From: WLMZ01 sp963732585
Lineage (GTDB): Bacteria > Actinomycetota > Acidimicrobiia > Acidimicrobiales > Ilumatobacteraceae
Assembly: GCA_963732585.1 (NCBI GenBank)
Contig: CAVSZY010000004.1
Coordinates: 434,001-498,000 of the forward strand
Reading direction: 5' to 3'
Length of the DNA stretch: 64,000 nt
The position numbers and the translations under genes are program-made. Under the pieces are notes generated by a model. It worked only from the letters and a program-made list of their open reading frames with translations, ran no database searches and was not told where the DNA came from. Position 1 is the stretch's first letter; every line of letters begins with the position of its first letter. Below, in pieces: positions 20,110 through 28,647 of the stretch.

Positions 20110-20692
20110 GCACTCCGATCAAGCAGCACGAATCGCGGCCTTGCGCGCTGCTCGTGGGCAGCAGACACAGGCCACCCAAGCTCAGCTGCCTTCGCCGCAC
20201 GCCCAAGTTCGCCAGCCCGGTCCGTCCCCCAGCAAGCGCACCGGCGGCCACGTCGCCGCCGGAGCCCGCATTGCAGCCACCGGTCTGTCGGCCACGGCCG
20301 TGTTCGCGCTGACCAGTGTCATCGCCAGCGCCAGCCAACCAGCCGCCCCAGCACCGGCACCCGCACCGGTGCCCGCACCGGTGCCGTCGACCACGGCGGC
20401 CGCAGCAGCGGCGACGACGCCTGTCGTCCCGGCGACGATCGCCACAGGTCCCGTCGAGACGATCCCTGGGACTGTCGAAGTGGTCACGCTGGTCATTCCA
20501 CCGATCGAAACCTTGGCTGCGGCGCCGATCGTCGTCACGCCGCCAGAGGCCAACGTTCCGGCCGCACACTCGGCCCCGAAGGCGGCGGCCCCGGCCCCGG
20601 CCCCGGCACCCGTGGTCACAGCCGCTCCGGCACCTGCGCCCCAAGCAGCGCCACCGGCCCCGGCCGCAACGACCGCACCGAGCGGGAGCTGA
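20102..20692 (+). CDS. Pro/Ala-rich single-TM protein
   Basis: This 196-residue protein of unknown function starts at an ATG that overlaps the previous stop by eight bases, so translation is coupled. Residues 1-60 are hydrophilic and Gln/Ala-rich. One hydrophobic segment near residues 55-75 (ATGLSATAVFALTSVIASA) would place the rest outside. The remainder is almost entirely Ala, Pro, Thr and Val, with no cysteines. It is probably a wall- or periplasm-spanning linker protein. It sits directly before apbE. No flavinylation motif of the D-x-x-S/T-G-A-T type is present, so it is not an evident ApbE substrate. Confidence 0.65.
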   Translation: MTEHSDQAARIAALRAARGQQTQATQAQLPSPHAQVRQPGPSPSKRTGGHVAAGARIAATGLSATAVFALTSVIASASQPAAPAPAPAPVPAPVPSTTAAAAAATTPVVPATIATGPVETIPGTVEVVTLVIPPIETLAAAPIVVTPPEANVPAAHSAPKAAAPAPAPAPVVTAAPAPAPQAAPPAPAATTAPSGS

Positions 20693-20696
20693 CACC

Positions 20697-21626
20697 ATGT
20701 TGGCGGCAGCGACACAGGCGCCAGCGGAGCACAGCTTTACGGTGATGGGCGGCTCGGCGTACCTCGTCGTCCACGATCCCTTCCCAGGGGCCATCGAGGC
20801 CGCCGAGCAACGGCTGCGGCACCTCGAATCGATCTGGAGCCGCTTTCTGCTCGACAGCGACATCACCCGGGCGAACACCGCCGCCGGAGCAGCCGTCGTC
20901 GTCGATGACGACACGTTGTCGATCGTCCTGCGGGCGATCGAGGGCTGGAAACAGACCCGCGGCCGTTTCGATATCAGCGTCTTACCGGCGCTTGTCCATC
21001 ACGGCTACACGGCCAGCGCGGTCGGCCCTGTCATCGCCCCGCCGGTCGCTGGTCGCCTGGTCGGCATCTGCGATCGCATCGACATCGACCTCGATGCTCG
21101 TTCGATCCGCCTGCCGCTCGGCAGCGCGATCGATCTCGGGGCGATCGGCAAGGGTTTCGCCGCCGACATCGTCGCTGAAGAGTTGATCGAGGCCGGAGCG
21201 GGTGGGGCGCTTGTCAACCTCAGCGGCGACATCGTCGTTCGCGGTCGGCCCGGAAACGGTGACGGTGCCTGGATCCTCGGCATTCAGAACCCATTGGAGA
21301 CAACTGCGCATGTCGCTCGTGTGGCAATCGAAGCTGGCGGGGTGGCCACCTCCGGCATCACCGTGCGACGCTGGGTCGACGACCACGGTGTCTCACGCCA
21401 CCATGTCATCGATCCGACCACCGCTCAGCCGAGCGACAACGACACCCTGACGGCGACAGTGATCGCCGCCGACGGTGCGACGGCAGAGATATTCGCCACT
21501 GCGGCGATGATACTTCCGGCGCTGCAGGCCACGGCGATGCTCGACGAACAAGGCCTCGCAGGAGTCGTCACCACAGCTGGCGGCACCTCGCACTACACGC
21601 CGACGTTCGAGGAGTTCCGCCGATGA
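20697..21626 (+). CDS. apbE: FAD:protein FMN transferase (ApbE family)
   Basis: This 309-residue protein transfers FMN from FAD onto Thr or Ser of target proteins, outside the membrane in known cases. Family features are F-T-V-M-G-G-S-A-Y near the N-terminus, the motif I-D-L-G-A-I-G-K-G-F-A-A-D and N-L-S-G-D-I-V-V-R-G. The start is ATG 20697, with GGGAG eight bases upstream and only four bases after the previous stop. No lipobox or signal peptide is visible, which is unusual for an exported ApbE. The normal M-G-T near the start is M-G-G here. Its 3' end overlaps the heme membrane protein gene by four bases. Confidence 0.88.
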   Translation: MLAAATQAPAEHSFTVMGGSAYLVVHDPFPGAIEAAEQRLRHLESIWSRFLLDSDITRANTAAGAAVVVDDDTLSIVLRAIEGWKQTRGRFDISVLPALVHHGYTASAVGPVIAPPVAGRLVGICDRIDIDLDARSIRLPLGSAIDLGAIGKGFAADIVAEELIEAGAGGALVNLSGDIVVRGRPGNGDGAWILGIQNPLETTAHVARVAIEAGGVATSGITVRRWVDDHGVSRHHVIDPTTAQPSDNDTLTATVIAADGATAEIFATAAMILPALQATAMLDEQGLAGVVTTAGGTSHYTPTFEEFRR

Positions 21627-22225
21627 ATCCACAAACCTGGTGGTTCCTCGCTCGCGCCAGCGGCATTGTCGCCTGGGCACTGCTGGCGATCAGCTGCCTG
21701 TGGGGCATCCTGCTGATTACCCGCATGCTCAAACCCGCCGACCGTCCCGCATGGTTACTCGACCTTCATCGCTGGTTGTCGGCCCTCGCCGTGATCGCCA
21801 CCGCGGTCCACCTCGGCGCGCTGGTGGCCGACAGCTACGTCCACTTTGGCTGGACGGAGATCCTCATTCCGCAAGCCAGTGCCTGGAAGGCATGGCCGGT
21901 GACGCTCGGCATCGTCTCGATGTATGCGATGGGCATCGTGCATCTGTCATCGCTGCTGATGCGCCGCTTGCCGCGGGCCTTGTGGCGGGCGTTGCACCTG
22001 CTCGCCTACGTCTCGTTCGGCTTTGCCACCGCCCACGGTGCCCTGGCCGGGACCGATCGCGGCAACAACGTGTACATCTTCGTTGTCGGCGGACTGACCA
22101 CCGTCGTGATCCTGGCCACCCTGGCCCGCGTGCTGCAACAACGGGCCAAGCGTGTGCAGCGCTCAGCAGCGAGCACGTCGGATCAAGAGGCGTTCCAGCG
22201 GGCGATGGCCGGCCCGTCGCGGTAG
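21623..22225 (+). CDS. Ferric-reductase-like transmembrane heme protein
   Basis: This 200-residue protein with about five or six helices resembles the ferric reductase-like transmembrane domain (heme b binding). Candidate heme histidines lie in D-L-H-R-W-L, T-A-V-H-L-G, G-I-V-H-L-S, A-L-H-L-L-A-Y and A-H-G. It has no flavin or NAD domain, so it needs partners. The ATG overlaps the apbE stop (ATGA), which strongly suggests joint function: heme-mediated electron transfer across the membrane to an extracytoplasmic flavoprotein. That role is inferred. It converges with, and overlaps by 43 bases, the next minus-strand gene. Confidence 0.75.
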   Translation: MNPQTWWFLARASGIVAWALLAISCLWGILLITRMLKPADRPAWLLDLHRWLSALAVIATAVHLGALVADSYVHFGWTEILIPQASAWKAWPVTLGIVSMYAMGIVHLSSLLMRRLPRALWRALHLLAYVSFGFATAHGALAGTDRGNNVYIFVVGGLTTVVILATLARVLQQRAKRVQRSAASTSDQEAFQRAMAGPSR

Positions 22226-22755
22226 TCGTCGATCACGCTGACGGTGGCGGTTCCAAGCGTCAGGTGACGGGCGAACCCACCGGGCTGATCGATCGCCCGA
22301 GCCGCGAGAATGCGCAGCAGGTGGGCGTGGGCGACGATGACGTGCTCGTCGCCGTGTTCGGGCAACTCGGCGAGAAAGGCATCGACCCGCCGTTCGACGT
22401 CGGCCACCGTTTCGCCGTCGGGACATCCCTGCCATACCGTCCATCCGGGGGCCTGCTGGCGAATCTCGATCGTCGTCAGTCCTTCGTAGTCGCCGTAGTC
22501 GAACTCGACCAACCGATCGTCAACTCGCGGCGAGTAGCCAAAGACGATCTCGGCGGTCTCTCGTGCCCGAGTGCGCGGGCTCGACCAGAAACCAAAGGAC
22601 CCGGGCCCGCGGCCGGGCAGTATCGAGGCCACGACTGGGCCAAGCGCGGCTGCCTGCACCCGCCCATGGTCGGTCAAGGTGAGGTCGGTGCGACCGGTGT
22701 GGCGCCCGATGGCGCTCCACTCCGTCTCGCCGTGACGGATCAAGATCAGCTTCAC
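22183..22755 (-). CDS. Histidine phosphatase family protein (phosphoglycerate-mutase-like)
   Basis: This 190-residue cytosolic phosphatase has the catalytic signature L-I-R-H-G-E-T-E-W-S at residues 5-14. The second histidine lies in V-I-V-A-H-A-H-L-L-R. It has the size of CobC/GpmB-type broad-specificity phosphatases, and the actual substrate cannot be read from sequence. The start is GTG at 22755. Its 3' end overlaps the convergent ferric-reductase-like gene. It is divergent from the kinase-like gene, with a 38-base gap. Confidence 0.85.
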   Translation of the reverse strand: MKLILIRHGETEWSAIGRHTGRTDLTLTDHGRVQAAALGPVVASILPGRGPGSFGFWSSPRTRARETAEIVFGYSPRVDDRLVEFDYGDYEGLTTIEIRQQAPGWTVWQGCPDGETVADVERRVDAFLAELPEHGDEHVIVAHAHLLRILAARAIDQPGGFARHLTLGTATVSVIDDYRDGPAIARWNAS

Positions 22756-22793
22756 GAACGACGACCGTAGCGGGAACTGCTACAACAGCACAG

Positions 22794-23711
22794 ATGAGTG
22801 ATGAAATCGAGCGGTTGCTACGCCTGGTGCCGCAGTGGTCGAAGAGCACCATCGCGCTCAGCCCACTCGCCGGTGGTATCACCAATCGAAATTTCGTCGC
22901 CCTCATCGATGGTGGGAGTTACGTCGTCAGGCTCCCTGGCGACTCGACGGAACTGCTCGGTATCGACCGCGCCCGCGAACGCGTCGCCGCCCAACGCGCC
23001 AGCGATCTCGGCATCGGGCCGAGCGTCGTTGCCGTCCTTCCCGAAGTCGACACGTTGATCACCCGCTTCGTCGACGGCGAGCACCTCGCTCCCCAACGGT
23101 TCGCAGCTCGTCTCGAGGGGGTCGTCGGCTTGCTCCACCGCTTTCACCGCAGCGGCCCGATCGACGGTGCCTTTCCGATTCATCGAGTCGTCGAGTGGCA
23201 TGCCCGCGATGCCGCTGCTCATGGCGGCACGCTTCCTCCAGCGTTCGAACGATTGCACGAATTGAGCACCCGTATCGAAGCGGCCTTCGCCCAGGCACCG
23301 CTACAGCCGGTGCCGTGCCACAACGACCTGCTCCCGGCCAACGTTGTGTTTGGCGATGCTGGAACGTGGTTGCTCGACTTCGAATATGCCGGGATGAACG
23401 ATGTGTTCTTTGATCTCGCCAACCTCAGCGTCAACTGTGGATTAGGCGACGACGACCAACGACGGCTGCTCAGCCTGTACTTCGGCCAGATGCACGCCGT
23501 CCATTGGGCTCGGCTACAGCTGATGACGATCATGAGCGAGTTTCGCGAAGGTATGTGGGGCGTCGTGCAACAGGCGATCAGCTCGCTCGATACCGACTTC
23601 GAGGGCTACGCCCGAGAGCGATTGGAAAACTGCGAACGCCTCGCCCGCACAGCGCCGATTGAACGCTGGCTGGACGAGGCGTCGCAACCTACCGAGAAGG
23701 TGGCCGATTAG
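22794..23711 (+). CDS. Choline/ethanolamine kinase-like phosphotransferase
   Basis: This 305-residue protein has the aminoglycoside-phosphotransferase/choline-kinase fold. A nucleotide loop G-G-I-T-N-R-N-F lies at residues 26-33. The catalytic Brenner-type motif is P-C-H-N-D-L-L-P-A-N-V-V (about 178), followed by the metal-binding L-L-D-F-E-Y-A-G-M-N-D. The sequence N-D-x-x-x-x-N and D-F-E-Y-A fit choline/ethanolamine kinases better than antibiotic kinases. It converges with an APC permease whose stop it overlaps by four bases. Import and phosphorylation of an amino-alcohol is one reading, not proved. Confidence 0.8.
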   Translation: MSDEIERLLRLVPQWSKSTIALSPLAGGITNRNFVALIDGGSYVVRLPGDSTELLGIDRARERVAAQRASDLGIGPSVVAVLPEVDTLITRFVDGEHLAPQRFAARLEGVVGLLHRFHRSGPIDGAFPIHRVVEWHARDAAAHGGTLPPAFERLHELSTRIEAAFAQAPLQPVPCHNDLLPANVVFGDAGTWLLDFEYAGMNDVFFDLANLSVNCGLGDDDQRRLLSLYFGQMHAVHWARLQLMTIMSEFREGMWGVVQQAISSLDTDFEGYARERLENCERLARTAPIERWLDEASQPTEKVAD

Positions 23712-25327
23712 CCGAGGGCGTCGAGTTCGCGCTCGATCGCCATCAACTCCTCACGGCTACCCTGCACCTTCGGCCCGGTAAATCGCTTCTTCGCCGACAA
23801 CTGCCACCAGAGCCAGACCCCGATGGCGGACATGATGATCAGCGGACCGGTGAAGTTGAAGTTGTTGATCTTGTACCCGGCGACGGAACCATCGTCGTTG
23901 AGGATCTTGCTGTCACCGCCGAATATCGGCCAGAACGGCTTGAACAACGGCACACAGAACAACACGCTGATGATCACCACCCAGACCAGCGCTGTCCATC
24001 CGACGAGCTTGTGCTTACCCTTCAGATTCCATGGGCCGACTTGGAAGTCGTCGTTCTTCAAACGCAAATAGATCGGGATCGCATAGGAGATATACAGGCC
24101 GATGACGCAGATGCCAGTCAAGGCGAAGAATGCCGTCTCGACGCCCCCCTTTTGCACCAGCGACAACATGCCGACGATGCCCGACATCACCACACCGAGC
24201 CAGACGGCATTGGTTGGCGTGCGCGTCTTCGGGTTGATCTTGTGCCAGAGGCTCGATCCAGGTAACCCACCATCACGACTGAAGGCATAGATCATGCGAC
24301 TGTTGGCGGTGACAGAGGCCAGACCGCAGAAGAACTGACCGACCACGGCGATCAGCACCAGGAGCTTGACCAGCGCCGAGTTGATTCCCGATGCTTCGAA
24401 AATATTGACGGGGGCGAGGATGCCACCGCCGCTCATCGCCGCGAGTTGATCGACGCCGTCGACGTCAGGCACTGCGAGCAAGAAGCCGATATTGAGAACC
24501 AGACCGGCGATCGCCGAGATCCAGATCGAACGCACGATTGCCTTCGGGGCGCTAATGCGGGCCCCGACGGTTTCCTCGCTGACGTGTGCCGAGGCGTCGA
24601 ATCCGGTGATCGTGTACTGAGCGAGGAGGAAGCCCAGAGCGAAGGTGTACAAGCTCGATTCCCATGGCCCGTTGTTCTGGTAGTCGAAGATGTATCCAAT
24701 GCTTTGCTGCTGGTCAGGTCCGGCGAACAAAGCGACAAAGATGACGACGACACCGATGACATGCCACCAGACGCTGATATCGCCGAGCAGGCGCACAAGA
24801 GTGACACCAAAGGTGTTGAGCAGACCGTGCAGCACCAGCACGACCACGAAAGTAATGAACCAGTTCACCGGTTTCTCGGTAATGATCGGATTGGCTCGGT
24901 CGCTGGAGTAGAGATTGATGAATCGCACCACGTACTTGGAAAGTGCGTAGTCGACCGAGGCGATCACTCCGATCTGCCCGATGAAGTTGAACCACCCCGT
25001 GAACCAACTCCAGAGCGGCGCGTTCGTCTTGGCCAACTTCGCCGACCAGAAATACAACCCACCGGCGGTCGGGTAGGCGGAACAGATCTCGCCCATCGCC
25101 ATACCCACCAATAGGGCGAAGAATCCGACCACAATCCACCCCAAGGTGATCGCCAGTGGACCGCCAAAGACGGCACCGATCCAGAACCCGGTAAACCCAC
25201 CGGCAAGGATCGAGATGATCGAAAAGCTGATCGCGAAGTTGCTGAACGTGCTCATGCCGCGGTTCAGTTCCTGGGCGTAACCGAGACTATGTAGATGGTC
25301 GCGGTCTTCGTCGACGGTGTCTGCCAT
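23708..25327 (-). CDS. APC-family amino acid permease
   Basis: This 539-residue inner-membrane transporter has twelve predicted helices and belongs to the amino acid-polyamine-organocation superfamily. The helix 1 region F-S-I-I-S-I-L-A-G-G-F-T-G-F and G-E-I-C-S-A-Y-P-T-A-G-G-L-Y-F-W match the BAT1/GABA-permease-like branch. Substrate candidates are GABA, amino acids or choline/ethanolamine, given the adjacent kinase-like gene and the nearby PuuD and aldehyde dehydrogenase. A strong hairpin lies in its leader. A GAGGGGAGT ribosome site precedes the ATG. Confidence 0.85.
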   Translation of the reverse strand: MADTVDEDRDHLHSLGYAQELNRGMSTFSNFAISFSIISILAGGFTGFWIGAVFGGPLAITLGWIVVGFFALLVGMAMGEICSAYPTAGGLYFWSAKLAKTNAPLWSWFTGWFNFIGQIGVIASVDYALSKYVVRFINLYSSDRANPIITEKPVNWFITFVVVLVLHGLLNTFGVTLVRLLGDISVWWHVIGVVVIFVALFAGPDQQQSIGYIFDYQNNGPWESSLYTFALGFLLAQYTITGFDASAHVSEETVGARISAPKAIVRSIWISAIAGLVLNIGFLLAVPDVDGVDQLAAMSGGGILAPVNIFEASGINSALVKLLVLIAVVGQFFCGLASVTANSRMIYAFSRDGGLPGSSLWHKINPKTRTPTNAVWLGVVMSGIVGMLSLVQKGGVETAFFALTGICVIGLYISYAIPIYLRLKNDDFQVGPWNLKGKHKLVGWTALVWVVIISVLFCVPLFKPFWPIFGGDSKILNDDGSVAGYKINNFNFTGPLIIMSAIGVWLWWQLSAKKRFTGPKVQGSREELMAIERELDALG

Positions 25328-25360
25328 CAGATATGACTCCCCTCAGATGTCCCTTACGGG

Positions 25361-25384
25361 GTCGCCGCTCCCCCGAGCGGCGAC
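25361..25384 (-). promoter_or_regulatory. Perfect hairpin in the leader of the APC permease gene
   Basis: GTCGCCGCTC and its exact complement GAGCGGCGAC flank a four-base loop, giving a ten-pair GC-rich stem 34-57 bases before the permease start. A small second hairpin (CCC-GTAA-GGG) follows on the minus strand. There is no T tract, so it is a poor intrinsic terminator for the upstream redoxin gene. It may be a leader structure or a partial terminator. It matches no riboswitch I know. Confidence 0.4.
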
Positions 25385-25463
25385 GACCACGGTCTAGCAC
25401 GAAAACAAGTGATGACTTGACAATGTCGCGGCCGTGCCCTGGAGGATGCGTTCAGATCGCGAT

Positions 25464-25934
25464 CTAGGAAGCGTGGGTCAGTTCGACGATGAGCTTGGCC
25501 ACCGCAAGCTCGTTCGTCGAGCCGAACGCTTGGGCTCGCACGACACCGGCCTTGTCGATCACGATCAGCGTCGGCGTGCCCTGCATGCGAAAGGCCGCCA
25601 TCGTCTGCGGCATACCCATCTCGGCAGAAGGGCGATCGACTCCCACCGGCATCGTGATTCGGAACTCGTGGAGGTATGCCTGCAGTGCGACGGGCGTCAT
25701 GGCCGCATGATGTTCGAATACGGTGTGCAAGCCGATCACCGTCACGTCGGGCCCGGCAAAGGTCTCATGCAGTCGCTGCGCAAACGGGGTGCCGTGAAGC
25801 ACGCAGCCAGGGCACAGCATCTGAAACGCGTGCAACACCACCACGGTGCCGCGCAACTGGCTCAACGTCAGCGGTTCGCTGTTGAACCATTGCGCGACCT
25901 CAAGCTCTGGCGCCGGGCCACCGGTCTCGATCAT
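25464..25934 (-). CDS. Redoxin / TlpA-like thioredoxin-fold protein
   Basis: This 156-residue thioredoxin-fold protein has a C-x-x-C active site, L-C-P-G-C-V, at about residue 46. The N-terminal P-A-P-E-L-E-V-A-Q-W-F and the later G-T-P-T-L-I-V-I-D cis-proline segment are typical of the AhpC/TSA-TlpA group. No signal peptide follows the ATG at 25934, so a cytosolic location is likely; upstream codons in the open frame have no family resemblance. It precedes the permease on the same strand by 136 bases. It may reduce disulfides or peroxides, and the exact substrate is unknown. Confidence 0.8.
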   Translation of the reverse strand: MIETGGPAPELEVAQWFNSEPLTLSQLRGTVVVLHAFQMLCPGCVLHGTPFAQRLHETFAGPDVTVIGLHTVFEHHAAMTPVALQAYLHEFRITMPVGVDRPSAEMGMPQTMAAFRMQGTPTLIVIDKAGVVRAQAFGSTNELAVAKLIVELTHAS

Positions 25935-25987
25935 CGACCGATTATGGCGTGGAAGGTTGCGGCGTGCAACCGTCGAGTCGCAGGTCG

Positions 25988-26665
25988 TCAGCCAGCGACG
26001 TTGTCCAGAAACCAATCGACCAACGCTGCGGCGTTCGGCTGACTTTCAGCGACATTCAGCGACGTCTCGGCGCGCAACAGCTCGCGAGTGGAACTGCGGG
26101 CGCGCAGCTCGTCGTCCGCTCCTGGGCTTTGCGTCCAGCGGGTGATCATCGCCTCGGTGACCTCGGGGTGGAACTGCGTGGCGAAGGTCCGCCCGAGCCG
26201 GTAGGCCTGCACGGCAACGTTCGAACGAGCCAGTTCCTCGGCACCGGGCGGCACGGTGACCGCATCGGAATGCCACTGCATCCACGGCCCGCTAGGGATC
26301 ACCTCGGGCAGGTCGCTGACGATGTTGTCGTACCAGCCGATCTCCGGCTGGCGACAACGTTCAACGGTGCCACCGAGTGCCGCGGCGATCGACTGCGCCC
26401 CGAAACAGATGCCATAGATCGGTACGCCCGCTGAGTGGGCGGCGCGCACCACCGCTTTCTCGGCGGTGACCTCTTCGGCGACGTGGGGCCAATAGACGCT
26501 CCATTCCGAGCCGAGCAACATCACCAGATCGATGCCGTCGAGCGTCGGCCATTCGTCGGGACGTTCTCGATGACATTCGAGAAACGAGTAACCCCGCAAG
26601 CGGAATTGTTCCCCCGTAAAACCAGCGTCGAAATCATTACCATTGCCGATCAGCAGCGCGCGCAC
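25988..26665 (-). CDS. Class I glutamine amidotransferase-like protein
   Basis: This 225-residue single-domain protein has the class I amidotransferase triad: Cys in Y-G-I-C-F-G-A-Q and the His-Glu pair in T-Q-F-H-P-E-V-T. It resembles stand-alone GMP-synthase-like glutaminase proteins used on small amines or in gamma-glutamyl chemistry. No synthetase domain is attached. It is divergent from the threonine dehydratase gene, with 22 bases between starts. With PuuD and the aldehyde dehydrogenase nearby, a role in gamma-glutamyl compound turnover is possible. Confidence 0.8.
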   Translation of the reverse strand: MRALLIGNGNDFDAGFTGEQFRLRGYSFLECHRERPDEWPTLDGIDLVMLLGSEWSVYWPHVAEEVTAEKAVVRAAHSAGVPIYGICFGAQSIAAALGGTVERCRQPEIGWYDNIVSDLPEVIPSGPWMQWHSDAVTVPPGAEELARSNVAVQAYRLGRTFATQFHPEVTEAMITRWTQSPGADDELRARSSTRELLRAETSLNVAESQPNAAALVDWFLDNVAG

Positions 26666-26687
26666 GGTCCAAAGTTAGGTCGCCACG

Positions 26688-27914
26688 ATGACAGATCCTC
26701 ATACCCTCGGTGCCGAGATCGACTTCGACGCAATCGAGGCGGCGTGGCGGCGGGCTGCGCGCGTCGTCAAGCACACGCCCGTGGTCCGCTCCACAGCGCT
26801 CAGCGATCTGTGCCGCGCCGAGGTGATGCTCAAGGCCGAGAACCTGCAGCGCACCGGGTCGTTCAAACTGCGCGGCGCAATGAACAAACTGCACGCCCTC
26901 GGCGACCGCGCCCACAACGGCGTCACGGCTGGTAGCGCCGGCAACCATGCCCAAGCCGTGGCCTACGCCGCTCGCGCTCACGGCGTACACGCCGAGATCT
27001 TCGTCCCAGCGGGCGCGGCGCTGGGCAAGATTGCCGCCTGTCGCGGTTACGGGGCAACCGTGTTGGAAGGCGGCGAAAGTGTCGACGACGCGCTCGTGCT
27101 GGCCAAGGCCCGCGCCACCGAACGGCAGATGGCCTTTTGTCACCCGTTCGACGACAGCGACATCATCACCGGGCAAGCCGGCCTCGGGCTCGAGTTGTTG
27201 GCCGACCTGCCCAAGCTCACGCAGGTGATCATCCCTCTTGGTGGTGGCGGATTGTGCAGCGGGGTGGCAATGGCGATCAAGCATCGCGACCCGGGTTGTC
27301 GCGTCGTCGCAGTGCAGATCGACAGCTGCGCACCCTACGTCGACGGCATCGCCCGCACCGGTGCGATCGTCACGCTGGCCGACGGCATCGCCATCAAACG
27401 CCCAGGGGCGATCACCAAGCCATTGATCGAGACCTATATCGACGAGATCGTCACGGTCGACGAAGATCAGGTCGCCGACGCAATGGTGCTGTTGCTGGAA
27501 CGCTCGAAGTTCGTCGTCGAGGGTGCCGGTGCTGTCGGCGTCGCCGCGTTGATGTCCGGGGCGGTCAGTGCCACAGCGGACGGACAAACCTGTGTCGTGC
27601 TCTCCGGCGGCAACGTCGACATGGGCGTGCTCCCCGGCCTGTTGCGTCGTCACGAATCCCGCGCCGGACGGCGGTTGATTCTGTTTGCCCGGATCAGCGA
27701 CCGGCCTGGCGGGCTAGCCAAGCTGTTGACCGTGTTCGCCAACGTCGGCGCCAACCTGATCGAGGTCGAACACGTCCGTGACGGGGTCGACCTGCGGGTC
27801 CGCGAAACCGGGGTGCAGATCGTGCTCGAGGTCAAAGGCCGCGAACACGCCGACGTGATTCTGGCTGCGGCGATCGACGCCGGATACGCCGTCAACGAGA
27901 TCGTGCCCAGGTAG
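26688..27914 (+). CDS. ilvA: Threonine dehydratase (with ACT domain)
   Basis: This 408-residue PLP enzyme deaminates threonine to 2-oxobutanoate. The PLP lysine is in G-S-F-K-L-R-G-A (about residue 63), and the glycine loop is I-P-L-G-G-G-G-L-C-S-G. A C-terminal ACT-like domain (about 325-408, starting R-R-L-I-L-F-A-R-I-S-D-R-P-G) indicates allosteric control. The single short ACT-type domain fits the catabolic/biodegradative class used by many actinobacteria rather than the two-domain E. coli IlvA. The next gene starts seven bases later, so it heads a three-gene operon. Confidence 0.9.
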   Translation: MTDPHTLGAEIDFDAIEAAWRRAARVVKHTPVVRSTALSDLCRAEVMLKAENLQRTGSFKLRGAMNKLHALGDRAHNGVTAGSAGNHAQAVAYAARAHGVHAEIFVPAGAALGKIAACRGYGATVLEGGESVDDALVLAKARATERQMAFCHPFDDSDIITGQAGLGLELLADLPKLTQVIIPLGGGGLCSGVAMAIKHRDPGCRVVAVQIDSCAPYVDGIARTGAIVTLADGIAIKRPGAITKPLIETYIDEIVTVDEDQVADAMVLLLERSKFVVEGAGAVGVAALMSGAVSATADGQTCVVLSGGNVDMGVLPGLLRRHESRAGRRLILFARISDRPGGLAKLLTVFANVGANLIEVEHVRDGVDLRVRETGVQIVLEVKGREHADVILAAAIDAGYAVNEIVPR

Positions 27915-27921
27915 CGCAGCG

Positions 27922-28647
27922 ATGAACGATGCCCCACTCATCCTCATCGTCGGTCGCCTCAGTCCCGAGGCGACCAATGTTCGCGGCGAAGCGTTCGCGT
28001 CGGGCCAGCGCTATCACCGCGCCGTCGAACGCGCCGGCGGGATTCCACTGATGCTGCCGCCGATCGTCGGGCTTACCGACCACCGTCTGCGGTCGCTGCT
28101 CGACCGGGTTGATGGGCTGGTGTTTCACGGTGGCGGCGACCTCGACCCGGAGCACTACGGCCAGCAGGCAACCGCCGAACAGCTCTACGGCATCGTCGCC
28201 GAACACGACGCCGTCGAGTTGGCGGCAATGCGCCTGGCCATCGAACTCGACCTGCCGGTGCTCGGGCTGTGTCGCGGTCTGCAGGTGCTCAACGTGGCCC
28301 TCGGTGGCACGCTGCGCCAAGACATCGGCACCGAAGATCATTGGATGCGCTATCACCCGGTCGAACTTGACGCCGATTCTCGGTTGGCCAAGGCGTTTAC
28401 GACGACGACGGTCGATCGCTGCCACAGCGTCCACCATCAGTCGATCGACGCGCTCGGCGATGGACTGCGAATCGTCGGCACGGCCGCAGACGGCATGCCA
28501 GAAGCACTTGAGCTCGACGGGGCATTGTGGATTTGCGCCACCCAATGGCACCCCGAGGACAGCGCCGCCAGCGACCCGCAGCAGCAACGATTGTTCGACG
28601 CCTTCATTATCCACGCAGCACTCGCTCGACAAGGACGCCCGTCATGA
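27922..28647 (+). CDS. puuD: Gamma-glutamyl-gamma-aminobutyrate hydrolase (PuuD-like)
   Basis: This 241-residue class I amidotransferase-fold hydrolase has nucleophile Cys in L-G-L-C-R-G-L-Q-V-L-N-V and His-x-Glu in T-Q-W-H-P-E-D. The H-G-G-G-D-L-D-P-E-H-Y block and V-H-H-Q-S-I-D-A-L-G are typical of PuuD/peptidase C26. Its known reaction releases GABA from gamma-glutamyl-GABA in putrescine breakdown. The ATG of the following aldehyde dehydrogenase overlaps its stop (ATGA). No PuuA-type gamma-glutamyl ligase lies within the window. Confidence 0.9.
   Translation: MNDAPLILIVGRLSPEATNVRGEAFASGQRYHRAVERAGGIPLMLPPIVGLTDHRLRSLLDRVDGLVFHGGGDLDPEHYGQQATAEQLYGIVAEHDAVELAAMRLAIELDLPVLGLCRGLQVLNVALGGTLRQDIGTEDHWMRYHPVELDADSRLAKAFTTTTVDRCHSVHHQSIDALGDGLRIVGTAADGMPEALELDGALWICATQWHPEDSAASDPQQQRLFDAFIIHAALARQGRPS

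Noticed and set aside
19348..20692. ApbE flavinylation target among the two proteins before apbE
   Set aside because: The nearest match is a T-D-T-G-A-P sequence, which lacks the required T or S after G-A and the spacing of the D-x-x-S/T-G-A-T motif. The substrate is not evident in this window.
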